A model generated the notes under the pieces. It was not told where the DNA came from. It worked only from the letters and a program-made list of their open reading frames with translations, and did not search any database. A stretch of 59,673 nucleotides of DNA from Acidobacteriota bacterium (GTDB lineage Bacteria; Acidobacteriota; Vicinamibacteria; Fen-336). Positions 24,294 through 33,104 of this stretch are shown piece after piece. The stretch is from contig JAJDNS010000130.1 of assembly GCA_022340585.1 (NCBI GenBank), forward strand, positions 1-59,673. The letters run 5' to 3'. The translations under genes were made by a program, and so were the position numbers. Positions within the stretch are counted from its first letter, which is position 1. Every line of letters begins with the position of its first letter.

Positions 24294-26845
24294 GCTGGTG
24301 GCGTCGCTTCATCCGGGAACACGACGAGGAGAGGCAGGCCGAGCTGGGGGGCGTCCGGGAGAAGTTCGAGACCTTCATCGGGCTCCTCGACGCCAACAAG
24401 CGGGTGCTCAAGGTCGTCGCCGACATGGAGGAGAAGTCGCAGGGCGAGCACCTGTTCGACATCAACTACATCCGCTCGAGCCGGGACGAGGTCCGAGCGG
24501 CCGTGACCGACATCGTCGAGAAGATGATCGCCCTCGGTGGCGAGGAGTACGCCGCCCTCCGGGAGCGGCACGCCGCCATCGAGGCGGAGATCGACTCGAT
24601 TCTCGAGGGCCGCCGTGGGATCCCCGAAGACGACTACACCATCCCCTTCCGAGAGCTCGACCAGTCCCGGGCCGGCAGCGTTGGTGGCAAGAACGCCCAG
24701 CTCGGAGAGCTCACGAGCCGCCTCGGGCTCCCGGTGCCCGAGGGCTTCGCCGTGTCGGCCTGGGCCTACAAGCGCTTCGTGGACGCCAACGATCTCCAGG
24801 TCCGCATCACCGGGCACATCCAGGCGCTCGACGTGCGGCGCCTCGAGGACCTCGAGGAGGCCAGCCGGGTGATCCAGCGCATGGTGTCCGAGGCCGAGAT
24901 CCCGTCCGACCTGGCCGACGCCCTCGAGGCCGCCGCCGCCCAGCTCGAGGCACGCTCGGGATCGAACCACTTCGCCTTGCGGTCGAGCGCCCTCGGCGAG
25001 GACGCTCTTCTGAGCTTCGCGGGGCAGTACGCCACCTGTCTCGGCGTGTCTCGCCACGAGCTGCCAGACCGCTACCGGCGGGTCCTGGCCGGCAAGTTCT
25101 CTCCCCAGGCCATCTACTACCTCCTGAGCCACGACCTCCGGGAGACGGACATGGCGATGGGCGTGGCCTGCATGGTCATGGTCGACGCGGCGGCGAGCGG
25201 GGTCGTCTACACCCGCGACCCCCTTCGCCCCGACGAACCCGACGTGCTCGTCCACTCGGTGTTGGGCCTGGGCCAGTACCTCGTCGACGGCACGCTGACG
25301 CCCGACCTGTTCCGGGTGTCGCGCACCGACGGAGCGGTCCTGGAGTCCACGGTGGTCCCCCAGCCTGTCCGCCTGGCCGTCCAGCCCGACGGATCGATCG
25401 CCGAGGAGGGTGTGCCCGAGGCGGAGCGGGAGTCCGCTTCGCTCGACGAGAAGGCCATCGCCACGCTGGCGAAGTACGCGGCTGAGCTCGAGGAGCACTA
25501 CGGAGGTCCCCAGGACATCGAGTGGGCGCGCGACCGGGAGGGTCGGATCCTTCTCCTCCAGACCCGCCCCCTGCGCGTCCTCCGCCCCACCGCGGGTGCC
25601 GACGACCTCGACGTCTCGGGGCTTCTGGAGCTGCGCTCCGGAGGCACCACCGTCTGCGGCGGCGCTGGAGCCGGTCCCGTCTGTCAGGTGCTCGGCGCAG
25701 CGGACCTCGACCGGGTCACCGAAGGGGCGGTGGTCGTCTCGGCGCGGCCCTTCCCCGGCCTGGTCACGGTCATGGGCAAGGCGAGCGCGATCGTCACTGC
25801 GGTCGGCGGAGTGGCCAGTCACATGGCCACCCTCGCCCGGGAATACCAGGTGCCCACGCTGGCCGGCATCGAGAATGCAGCCGGGATTCCGGAAGGAGAC
25901 CGAGTGACAGTGGACGCCACCGGCGGGGCCATCTACGCCGGGGAACACCCCGAGCTGACCGAGGCCCGGCGTCCCGAGCATGAGTTCGAGGACGCCGCCA
26001 TCTTCGAGCTTCTCGAGAGGGTGCTGGCCAGGGTCGTCCCCCTCAACCTCCTCCATCCCGGGGCCCCCGAGTTCCGTCCCGAGGGGTGCCGGACGCTGCA
26101 CGACATCACCCGCCTCGCCCACCAGAAGGGCATGGAGGAGATGTTCTCCGGGGCCCTGGAGACCGGCCGCCGTCACCGCTTCGGGCTCCTGCTCGACACG
26201 ACCATCCCCGTGGATGTCCGCCTGATCGACATGGACGGCGATGCCGATCGGCAGGACGGGAGGCGGAAGGTCGAGGCGGACGACCTGCGGTCGGCCCCGT
26301 TCAGGGCGTTCTGGAAGGGTGTGGAGGAGCAGGGCTGGCCCGCCCACGCCCGGCCGGTGAACCTGAGCGGGTTCGTGTCGGTGGTGACCACCCAGATGGG
26401 CACCGGCAGCCGCCAGGACTTCGGCGAGGCGAGCTTTGCCCTGCTGAGCGCGCCATACATGCTCCTCAGCCTGCACCTCGGCTACCACTTCACCACGATC
26501 GAGTCGATGCTGACCCCGGAGCCGAGCAAGAACTACATCCGCATGCAGTTCAAGGGAGGCGGGGCCTCTGCCGATCGTCGGGCGCGGCGCATCCGACTGG
26601 TGATGGACCTGCTGTCGAAGGCGGGCTTTGAGCACGTGAGCCGGGGGGACTTCCTCGACACCAGCTACGCGTACGCGGACGAGGCCGCCACCGCCGAACG
26701 GCTGCGCCTCCTCGGCCGCCTCACGATGCTCACCAAGCAGCTGGACATGGCGCTCTCGAACGACAGCATCGCGCAGTGGTACACGGAGGAGTTTGCCCTG
26801 AAGCTCGGGCTCGACGAGGAGCCTGACGGAGCGAGCTCGCCATGA
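24290..26845 (+). CDS. PEP-synthase-like phosphotransferase (ATP-binding plus phosphohistidine domains, novel C-terminus)
   Basis: The 851-residue protein has a coiled N-terminal region (about 1-125) and a PPDK/PEP-synthase ATP-grasp domain (about 130-440: GSVGGKNAQLGEL, FALRSSALGEDALLSFAGQY, QDIEWARDREGRILLLQTRP). A phosphohistidine swivelling domain follows (about 470-550: GGVASHMATLAREYQVPTLAG, His near 510). The PEP/pyruvate TIM barrel that should follow is absent. Instead there are about 300 unrecognised residues (550-851). The layout recalls rifampin phosphotransferase, where a different domain binds the acceptor, so it may phosphorylate an unknown substrate or protein. Its stop overlaps the histidine kinase start (ATGA). 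Confidence 0.85.
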   Translation: MSWWRRFIREHDEERQAELGGVREKFETFIGLLDANKRVLKVVADMEEKSQGEHLFDINYIRSSRDEVRAAVTDIVEKMIALGGEEYAALRERHAAIEAEIDSILEGRRGIPEDDYTIPFRELDQSRAGSVGGKNAQLGELTSRLGLPVPEGFAVSAWAYKRFVDANDLQVRITGHIQALDVRRLEDLEEASRVIQRMVSEAEIPSDLADALEAAAAQLEARSGSNHFALRSSALGEDALLSFAGQYATCLGVSRHELPDRYRRVLAGKFSPQAIYYLLSHDLRETDMAMGVACMVMVDAAASGVVYTRDPLRPDEPDVLVHSVLGLGQYLVDGTLTPDLFRVSRTDGAVLESTVVPQPVRLAVQPDGSIAEEGVPEAERESASLDEKAIATLAKYAAELEEHYGGPQDIEWARDREGRILLLQTRPLRVLRPTAGADDLDVSGLLELRSGGTTVCGGAGAGPVCQVLGAADLDRVTEGAVVVSARPFPGLVTVMGKASAIVTAVGGVASHMATLAREYQVPTLAGIENAAGIPEGDRVTVDATGGAIYAGEHPELTEARRPEHEFEDAAIFELLERVLARVVPLNLLHPGAPEFRPEGCRTLHDITRLAHQKGMEEMFSGALETGRRHRFGLLLDTTIPVDVRLIDMDGDADRQDGRRKVEADDLRSAPFRAFWKGVEEQGWPAHARPVNLSGFVSVVTTQMGTGSRQDFGEASFALLSAPYMLLSLHLGYHFTTIESMLTPEPSKNYIRMQFKGGGASADRRARRIRLVMDLLSKAGFEHVSRGDFLDTSYAYADEAATAERLRLLGRLTMLTKQLDMALSNDSIAQWYTEEFALKLGLDEEPDGASSP

Positions 26846-29049
26846 AGACTCCTCGCGGCCGGCTGCTCGGACGGGCCGGGCTGGTGGGCACGTCGCCCCG
26901 TCTGGCCCTCGGGGCGATGGCGCTCCTCTTCGCCGCCCTGGGAGTGGCGGTGTTTCTGGTCTACCAGAACGCCGGCATCATGCTCAAGCAGATCCGCGAC
27001 GATTTCAACCGGCAGCAGCTCATCCTCGCCCGCCAGGCCGCCGCTCAGGTCGACGCCGACCTCGACGACATCGCGGTGGCCATCGAGAGCCTGGCCGACA
27101 ACCTCCCGGCGACGGCCAGGGACGGGTACGGTGTGCGGGCCTTCTACGAGTGGGGACATCCGAAGGGAGTCCTGGCGGTCACCGTGGTCTCCCCCGACGC
27201 GGGGGTGCTGGCCTCCCACCGCGACCCGTCCGTCGACGCCAGTGCGGTGCCCCCCGCGCCGACCAGCTGCCCCACGGGAAACACGCACCCCGCTGTTCTC
27301 GGCGCCTTGCGGCGCGTGGACCGGAGCCCGGAGTCGGTGACGGTCACCGCCGACATCTGCCGCCCCCTGGGCCCCACCGAGAACGCGGGCCTCCTCCAGG
27401 CAACGCTCGACGTCACCCGTCTGATCTCCCGGGCCCTCGGCCCGATCCGCTCCGGGCGTACCGGCTACGCCTGGGCCATCGACGCCGACGGCCGGTTCCT
27501 CTACCACCCGGACCAGGAGTTCGTGGGACGAAGTGCCTTCGAGGCTCGGCACGAGCGGAAGCCCTACATCAGCTTCCGCGAGATCGACCACATCATGCGC
27601 GACCGGATGCTCCAGGGCGAGGAGGGCATGGGGGTGTACGAGAGTGGCTGGCACCGGGGGGTCGAGGGCCAGATCGAGAAGCTGATCGCCTTCACCCCGG
27701 TGCCGAGCGAGGTGCTCGGCGGGACCCACGTCTGGTCGGTGGCCGTGGTTGCCCCCACCACCGAGGTGGCGGAGGCGGTGAGGAGGGTGTACCGGCGCCA
27801 GTACGCGGCCGAGGGGGCCCTCATCGTCGGCATGCTCGTCCTGGGGGGCCTGGCCGTCGCCGACCAGCGCCGCCGCGCCACGGCCCTGGCCCGGCAGATG
27901 GGGCGTCAGGAAGAGTACATGCTGAGCATCCTCAAGAGCTCGGCCGACGCCATCGTCTTCGTGGACAACGACAATCACGTCCAGGTCTGGAACCGGGGGG
28001 CGGAGCTGCTGTTCGGGTACACCGCCGAGGAGATGGTCGGGCACACCTTCCGTCGCCTCATCCCCCCGGAGATCGAAGCCGAGACGGAGCTGCGCCGCAT
28101 CCAGGAGGAGGCCGCCCGCAAGGGTTTCGTTCGGGACTACGTGGCCACTCGCATCACCAAGGGGGGGCAGCGAGTCAAGGTCGACATCACCCGCACGCCG
28201 GTCCACTCGGAGAAGGGCGAGGTGATCGGAAGCACCGTCATCATCCGCGACGTGACCGCGAAGATGGAGTGGGAGCAGCGCATCTACAACACCGAGAAGC
28301 TCGCCTCCATCGGGAACCTGGCCGCCGGAGTGGCCCACGAGATCAACAACCCCCTGGCGGTGATGCTGGGGTTCACCGACCTGCTTCTCGAGCGGGCCCA
28401 GCCCGGGACCACGGACTACGAGGATCTCCAGGCCATCGCGGACAGCGGCAAGAGTGCCCGCAAGATCGTGGAGAACCTCCTCGGCTTCGCCCGGGTCACC
28501 GAGGGTCTCGAGGACACGGTGGATGTCTCCCACTGCATTCGCACCGTCGCCGGCATCGTGAAGAACACACTGATGACGGCCAAGGTCGAGCTGGTGAACG
28601 ACGTTCCCGCAGGCCTGCCCCGGGTCTGCGGGGACCCTCGGGAGTACCAGCAGGTGGTCTTCAATCTCATCAACAACGCGGTGGCGGTGATGAAGGACGA
28701 GGGAGGCACGTTGACGCTCTCGGCGGAGGCCGAGGACGGCCGGGTCCTCCTCCGGGTGAGCGACACCGGACCGGGGATCCCGGACCGGATCAAGAGGAGG
28801 GTCTTCGATCCGTTCTTCACCACCAAGAAGGTGGGCGAAGGCACCGGGCTGGGGCTCTCGCTCTGCTACGGGATCGTCACCAAGTACGGGGGTAGTATGA
28901 GCTTCACCAGTTCGAGCCTGGAGGACGACCCCGACCAGACCTCCGGCACGACCTTCACGGTTTCCATGCCGGTGTGCGAGCGCCCACGGAGCACCAGCGG
29001 GGACGTGAAGGCCCCGGACGATCGGGAGGACGAAGGAGGAACCCAGTGA
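26842..29049 (+). CDS. Sensor histidine kinase (cache-PAS-HisKA-HATPase)
   Basis: The 735-residue membrane sensor has TM1 near 21-43, a periplasmic cache-like domain (about 45-320, with the typical GRTGYAWAIDADGRFLYHPD segment), TM2 near 325-345 and a PAS domain (about 365-480). HisKA has phospho-acceptor His near 498 in GVAHEINNPLAVM, and the HATPase has N, G1 and G2 boxes (NLINNAV, DTGPGIPD, GTGLGLSL). Cache domains of this kind usually bind small carboxylates or amino acids, which would suit the permease at the end of the operon. It starts and ends in 4-nt overlaps (ATGA, GTGA) with its neighbours. Confidence 0.94.
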   Translation: MKTPRGRLLGRAGLVGTSPRLALGAMALLFAALGVAVFLVYQNAGIMLKQIRDDFNRQQLILARQAAAQVDADLDDIAVAIESLADNLPATARDGYGVRAFYEWGHPKGVLAVTVVSPDAGVLASHRDPSVDASAVPPAPTSCPTGNTHPAVLGALRRVDRSPESVTVTADICRPLGPTENAGLLQATLDVTRLISRALGPIRSGRTGYAWAIDADGRFLYHPDQEFVGRSAFEARHERKPYISFREIDHIMRDRMLQGEEGMGVYESGWHRGVEGQIEKLIAFTPVPSEVLGGTHVWSVAVVAPTTEVAEAVRRVYRRQYAAEGALIVGMLVLGGLAVADQRRRATALARQMGRQEEYMLSILKSSADAIVFVDNDNHVQVWNRGAELLFGYTAEEMVGHTFRRLIPPEIEAETELRRIQEEAARKGFVRDYVATRITKGGQRVKVDITRTPVHSEKGEVIGSTVIIRDVTAKMEWEQRIYNTEKLASIGNLAAGVAHEINNPLAVMLGFTDLLLERAQPGTTDYEDLQAIADSGKSARKIVENLLGFARVTEGLEDTVDVSHCIRTVAGIVKNTLMTAKVELVNDVPAGLPRVCGDPREYQQVVFNLINNAVAVMKDEGGTLTLSAEAEDGRVLLRVSDTGPGIPDRIKRRVFDPFFTTKKVGEGTGLGLSLCYGIVTKYGGSMSFTSSSLEDDPDQTSGTTFTVSMPVCERPRSTSGDVKAPDDREDEGGTQ

Positions 29050-29615
29050 CGCAGCGCATTCTCGCCGTCGACGACGAGGTCCACATGCTGAGGCTCCTCG
29101 AGAGGATCATCTCCGAGAAGACTCCCTACTCCATCGTCACCACCAACAGCTCCCTCGAGGTGCCGAAGCTCCTGGAGAGGGAGCGCTTCGACCTGATCCT
29201 CACCGACCTGAAGATGCCGGGAATGGATGGCCTCGACATCCTGCGCACAGTCAGGGACCAGGGCCGCGACGAGGAGATCATCATCCTCACCGCCTTCGGG
29301 TCCCTGGAGACGGCCATCGAGGCGCTCAGCAACGGCGTCTTCGACTACGTCACCAAGCCGTTCAAGAAGGAGCAGATCCTGCACACCGTGAACAGGGCCA
29401 TGCGCTGGCAACGGCTGAAGCGCGAGTCGGCGGTCACGGCGGCGCTCTTCGAGCGCGAGCCCTACACCGAGGCCGAGCACTGCTTCCGGGCCGAGTACCT
29501 GCGGCGCCTGGCCGAGCGGTGCGACGACGATCCCGGGAAGATGGTGCAGAGGTCGGGTCTGCCCGACGCCGTCGTGGCCGAGGCCCGCTCGGGGGCCGGC
29601 GGCGAGAGCAGCTGA
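29046..29615 (+). CDS. Response regulator without a conventional output domain
   Basis: From the GTG at 29046 (AAGGAGG upstream, GTGA overlap) it encodes 189 residues. The receiver domain (1-125) has the acidic pair D9-D10, phospho-acceptor D54 in LILTDLKMPGMDG, a conserved Thr in ILTAFG and the Lys in VTKPFKK. The ~65-residue tail (EAEHCFRAEYLRRLAERCDDDPGKMVQRSGLP at its core positions) resembles the start of a Fis-type HTH as in NtrC relatives but has no clear recognition helix. It may therefore act by protein contact rather than DNA binding. Presumed partner of the upstream kinase. Confidence 0.9.
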   Translation: MTQRILAVDDEVHMLRLLERIISEKTPYSIVTTNSSLEVPKLLERERFDLILTDLKMPGMDGLDILRTVRDQGRDEEIIILTAFGSLETAIEALSNGVFDYVTKPFKKEQILHTVNRAMRWQRLKRESAVTAALFEREPYTEAEHCFRAEYLRRLAERCDDDPGKMVQRSGLPDAVVAEARSGAGGESS

Positions 29616-29644
29616 GACTGGATCCTCCCAGAGAAGGGAACGCG

Positions 29645-30169
29645 ATGGAGAGCAAGCGCGCGAGCGATCTGATGATCCCGCTGAGCGACTACCCGCACAT
29701 GCCCTATTGGTTCACCCTGCGCCAGGCCATGGCCACCCTGCGCAGCTCGCGAATCGAGGTCGCCGGCAAGGTATCCCTGCCCCGGGCCTTTCTTGTCTTC
29801 AACGAGGCCTACGAGCTGCTCGGGGTGGTGCGCCGGCGCGACATCCTGCGGGGTCTCGAGCCGCAGTTCCTCGAGCAGAAGAGGCAGACCTATCCCCGAA
29901 AGCTCTTCCCCGTCAAGACCGACCCCGACCTCCTCGAGCTCGGCGACGGCAAGGTGGCGGACCGGATCAAGGAGCGGGCGGAGAGGCCGGTGGGCGACGT
30001 GATGCAGCCCATCAAGGTCACCCTGGAGCACGACGACCACCTGATGAAGATCATCTACGAGATGGTCGAGAACAACCTGAGCATGATCCCGGTCCTCCAG
30101 GACGGCAGCGTCGTCGGGGTCGTCCGCTCGGTCGACGTCCTCGACGAGGTGTCCAAGCTTGTCCTCTAA
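29645..30169 (+). CDS. CBS-domain-pair protein
   Basis: The 174-residue soluble protein has two CBS motifs, about 5-75 (ASDLMIPLSDYPHM ... FLVFNEAYELLGVVRRRDIL) and 115-174 (PVGDVMQPIKVTLEHDDHL ... IPVLQDGSVVGVVRSVDVL). CBS pairs bind adenine nucleotides and gate or regulate partner proteins. Placed immediately before a permease that starts inside its last codons, it probably regulates transport or the phosphotransferase in response to energy charge. That is inference from context. Confidence 0.88.
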   Translation: MESKRASDLMIPLSDYPHMPYWFTLRQAMATLRSSRIEVAGKVSLPRAFLVFNEAYELLGVVRRRDILRGLEPQFLEQKRQTYPRKLFPVKTDPDLLELGDGKVADRIKERAERPVGDVMQPIKVTLEHDDHLMKIIYEMVENNLSMIPVLQDGSVVGVVRSVDVLDEVSKLVL

Positions 30170-31679
30170 CGCCCCCGCCCCCCCGGGGGGCGGCCTCCCC
30201 CCGATGCCGGAGCACGTGCGCCTCGCCCGCTCCGGGCGCTACGTGGACTGGCGCCGGATCTTCTTCATCTTCCTGGGACTGGGGCTCTTCCTGGCGGTAT
30301 TGCTGTCACCGGCGTGGCCCGACGCGGTGGACCCCATGGGCGAGGCGTTCGAGCTGACCCGGGAAGGGAAGGCCTCGATCGCCCTGTTCGTCCTGGCCCT
30401 CGTCTGGTGGGTCTTCGAGGTCGTGCCCATAGGGGTCACTGCCATCGCCATCGGTGCCGTCCAGGCCCTGCTGCTGATCCGTCCCGCGAAGATGGCGTTT
30501 GGCGACTTCATGGAGCCCTCGGTCTGGTTCATCATCGGGTCCCTGGTCATCGGGATGGTCTTCACCCGCACCGGACTCACCAGGCGCATGGCCTACCGCG
30601 TCCTCGTGCTGGTGGGCGAGCGCACGAGCATGATCTACCTGGGCTGCTTCCTGATGACGGCGGCGATGACCCACATCATGGCCCACACCGCGGTGGCGGC
30701 CGCGGTCTTCCCCCTCCTCATGGCGATCTACTCCCTGTACGGGGAGGAGGACCGGCCCACGCGCTTCGGCAAGGGCCTCTTCATCGGGATGGCCTTCGTG
30801 GCCGGCGCCGGGAGCATCGTCACGCTCCTGGGGGCGGCCCGGGGCGCGGTCGCCATCGGCTTCTTCAACGACATCGCCGGGCGCGAGATCTCCTTCTTCG
30901 AGCTCACCTGGTACATGTTCCCGGTGGGTTGGGCCATGGTCCTTCTCCTCTGGGGCCTGTGCATGGTGCTCTTCCCACCGGAGCAGAAGACCATCCCGGG
31001 GCTGCGGGAGCGGGCCCGGCACCTGCACTCGCGCCTGGGACCGATCTCGCGGGACGAGATCCTCGCCCTGCTGATTGTCCTCGCCACCGTGGGCGTGATG
31101 ATGGCGCGCTCCTTCGTCCCCGCCCTCGAGCCCCTGAACAAGAGCGCCATAATCCTGGTGTCCACGATTCTCTTCTTTCTGCTGAGGATCCTCACCCTGG
31201 ACGACCTCGAGCAGATCCCGTGGAACATCGTGCTCCTCTTCGGCGGAGCGATGAGCATCGGGTTGTGCCTGTGGCAGACCGGGGCCGCCAGCTGGATGGC
31301 CGTCCACTGGCTGGTGCTCTTCCAGGGGGCGCACTGGTTCATCTTCGTGATGGGGGTGGCCCTGTTCGTCCTGACCATGACGAACGTCATCATGAACGTG
31401 GCCGCCATCGCCATCTGCCTGCCGGTGGCCCTGGTGATCGCCGGCTACCTCGGAGTGGCCCCGGAGGTCATCCTCTACGCCTCCCTGGTGACCGCGGGCA
31501 TGCCCTTCCTGCTGCTGATCGGGGCGGCCCCGAACGCCATCGCCTACGGCAGTGGCCAGTTCACCTCCGGGGAGTTCCTCAAGGCGGGAATCCCGGCGAG
31601 CGTCCTCCTGATGATCGTACTGGGCGTCTTCGTCTGGCTGATCTGGCCCCTCATGGGGATGCCCATCCTGGCCCCGTAG
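30159..31679 (+). CDS. SLC13/DASS-family permease with altered SNT motifs (TTG start)
   Basis: A 506-residue multi-pass permease of the divalent anion:Na+ symporter family; about 11-12 hydrophobic segments begin near residue 33. It starts at a TTG at 30159, overlapping the CBS gene by 11 nt, with GAGGTG 7 nt upstream. The two Na+/substrate-binding SNT loops of DASS carriers are not canonical: the first reads MTHIMAHTAVAAAV and the second LTMTNVIMNVAAIA. Substrate or coupling ion may therefore differ from succinate/Na+. Last gene of the operon, followed by a hairpin. Confidence 0.85.
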   Translation: MSSNAPAPPGGGLPPMPEHVRLARSGRYVDWRRIFFIFLGLGLFLAVLLSPAWPDAVDPMGEAFELTREGKASIALFVLALVWWVFEVVPIGVTAIAIGAVQALLLIRPAKMAFGDFMEPSVWFIIGSLVIGMVFTRTGLTRRMAYRVLVLVGERTSMIYLGCFLMTAAMTHIMAHTAVAAAVFPLLMAIYSLYGEEDRPTRFGKGLFIGMAFVAGAGSIVTLLGAARGAVAIGFFNDIAGREISFFELTWYMFPVGWAMVLLLWGLCMVLFPPEQKTIPGLRERARHLHSRLGPISRDEILALLIVLATVGVMMARSFVPALEPLNKSAIILVSTILFFLLRILTLDDLEQIPWNIVLLFGGAMSIGLCLWQTGAASWMAVHWLVLFQGAHWFIFVMGVALFVLTMTNVIMNVAAIAICLPVALVIAGYLGVAPEVILYASLVTAGMPFLLLIGAAPNAIAYGSGQFTSGEFLKAGIPASVLLMIVLGVFVWLIWPLMGMPILAP

Positions 31680-31686
31680 CCGGGTG

Positions 31687-31707
31687 GGCCGCCTCCCCCG
31701 GGCGGCC
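31687..31707 (+). terminator. GC hairpin after the operon
   Basis: GGCCGCC (31687-31693) and GGCGGCC (31701-31707) pair perfectly around a 7-nt loop, 8 nt after the permease stop and before the convergent DUF2252 gene. There is no U-run, so it may act as a 3'-end stabiliser or as a terminator in both directions. Confidence 0.5.
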
Positions 31708-31719
31708 AATGGGAGAAGA

Positions 31720-32970
31720 TCAGGGCGCCGACGACCGCGCCCTGAAGGTCTCCCACGCCTCCAGGAGATCCTCGACCAGGTGCCGCGCCACCGCCCGCAT
31801 GCGGGGCTCCATGACCTCGAGCCACTCGAGCTTCTGCGCTCGGAGCGCTTCTCCCGGATCATCCTCGGGTGTCCACGCGTGACCGGTCCCGAGCTGGGCA
31901 GCGGCATCGTGAACGATCTCGGCCAGCTCCTCGGGAGAGGCGAGATCGTCGAGCCGGAGCTCCCGGTACGAGGGCTCCCAGCTCCGGGCCCACCACTCCC
32001 GGGCATCGGGATCCGGCTCGGGCGGGCCCGGGATCACGAGCACGATGTCGTGGCGGATCCGGCCGATGCGGCCGTATCCCTCCAGGATCCGGGCCGCGCG
32101 CTCCGAATGGGAGGTGTCGACACAGGGCACCTCCCTGAGGTCGCTCAGCTCCCGGGCCTCGAGAAGGAAGTCGTCCCCGGCGGCCCGGGTGAGGCCCTCG
32201 CACCGCAGGAGGAGCTTCGGCGTGAGCGCGCTGCCCACGCCCATCCGCAGCCAGCCGATCCGTTTCGGGTCGAGGAAGAACGGCGGGAGCCCGGGCCGCT
32301 CCGAGGCGATGAGCTCGGCCAGGCGGCGGCGCCCCTCCTCGACCGCCTGATCGTCCACACCCTCGACGGGCGCCATCAGCGACTCCGCCCACGCGAGGAA
32401 CTCGGGCCCCCCCATCGGCTGCGCCGCGAGTCGCTCCCGCATCCGCCACACGTACGACGGGACCGGCGGCTGGTAGTCGCGGTCCATCAGCGCCGCCCGG
32501 TACCCGCGGAAGAACTCGTCGACCAGGGTCTCGCGGTGCGCGGTCCAACCCCGGGCCCGCGTGGCCAGGTCCACCGAGCCCAGGAAGCGCACGATATCGA
32601 GAGCCGCGGGGCCCCTGATGGAGTCGTCCAGGTCGTCCAGACCGTTGTCGGTGAGGGTGTAGGCGTACTGCCCCACGTGAGCGTCGCCGTGCAGGTGGAC
32701 GTGCGGCAACGCGGCGAGCTCGGCCCCGAGCTCCTCGCAGGTGGCCCGGGCCCAGGGCCGATTGACGAAGCGGAAGTAGACGAAGGGATCGGACTGGAGG
32801 TTCTGGAGGAGCTTCTGCGCCTGCGGACCGAGGTCGGCCTCCTCGACCAGCAGGCGCGCAGCGCCGGGTGAGAGACCGACGGGCTCCTCGGCTGCGCGCG
32901 GGCTGCACGCGGCGAGCCAGGCCAGCACGCAAGCCCGGACCCCGAGGGCTCGCATCCGTCGGAAGGACAT
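31720..32970 (-). CDS. Lipoprotein-anchored DUF2252 protein
   Basis: The protein has 416 residues. DUF2252 core blocks are present: VHLHGDAHVGQYAYTLTDNG followed by DLDDSIRGPAALDIVRFLGS, and later RIGWLRMGVGS and a LLEARELSDL-type segment. DUF2252 resembles the aminoglycoside-phosphotransferase kinase fold and is normally cytoplasmic. This copy instead begins with a lipoprotein signal ending LAWLAAC (Cys near 22), so it should be exported, where ATP is scarce; a non-kinase role is therefore possible. TAGAAT ends 6 nt before the ATG, with no ribosome site. Confidence 0.8.
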   Translation of the reverse strand: MSFRRMRALGVRACVLAWLAACSPRAAEEPVGLSPGAARLLVEEADLGPQAQKLLQNLQSDPFVYFRFVNRPWARATCEELGAELAALPHVHLHGDAHVGQYAYTLTDNGLDDLDDSIRGPAALDIVRFLGSVDLATRARGWTAHRETLVDEFFRGYRAALMDRDYQPPVPSYVWRMRERLAAQPMGGPEFLAWAESLMAPVEGVDDQAVEEGRRRLAELIASERPGLPPFFLDPKRIGWLRMGVGSALTPKLLLRCEGLTRAAGDDFLLEARELSDLREVPCVDTSHSERAARILEGYGRIGRIRHDIVLVIPGPPEPDPDAREWWARSWEPSYRELRLDDLASPEELAEIVHDAAAQLGTGHAWTPEDDPGEALRAQKLEWLEVMEPRMRAVARHLVEDLLEAWETFRARSSAP

Positions 32971-32976
32971 GCCGTG

Positions 32977-32982
32977 ATTCTA
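32977..32982 (-). promoter_or_regulatory. -10 element of the DUF2252 gene (leaderless)
   Basis: TAGAAT on the minus strand ends 6 nt before the ATG at 32970; the gap CACGGC carries no ribosome site. Confidence 0.5.
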
Positions 32983-33044
32983 CCGGGCGGCGACCCGCTC
33001 GCCGACCCACTCGGTCGGGGAGGTGGCGACCGGCCTCACGCGAA

Positions 33045-33077
33045 GCGGCCCTCCCGGCGTGGTGCCGAGAGGGCCGC
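33045..33077 (-). terminator. Long GC hairpin after the CARDB gene
   Basis: GCGGCCCTC (33045-33053) pairs perfectly with GAGGGCCGC (33069-33077). Inside, CGGC and GCCG pair around a 5-nt loop, giving 13 bp with one mismatch. It begins about 28 nt downstream of the CARDB lipoprotein stop on the minus strand and lies upstream of the next promoter. No U-run follows. Confidence 0.6.
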
Positions 33078-33104
33078 GGGCCATACGGGCCTGGGCATGA
33101 GCGC

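Noticed and set aside
23771..26635. 954-codon minus-strand frame opposite the PEP-synthase-like gene
   Set aside because: No domain, biased composition, and it runs through a lipoprotein gene and a promoter.
31687..33077. Classical intrinsic terminators
   Set aside because: The hairpins lack U-tracts, so they are reported only as probable terminator or 3'-stabilising hairpins; termination may rely largely on Rho.
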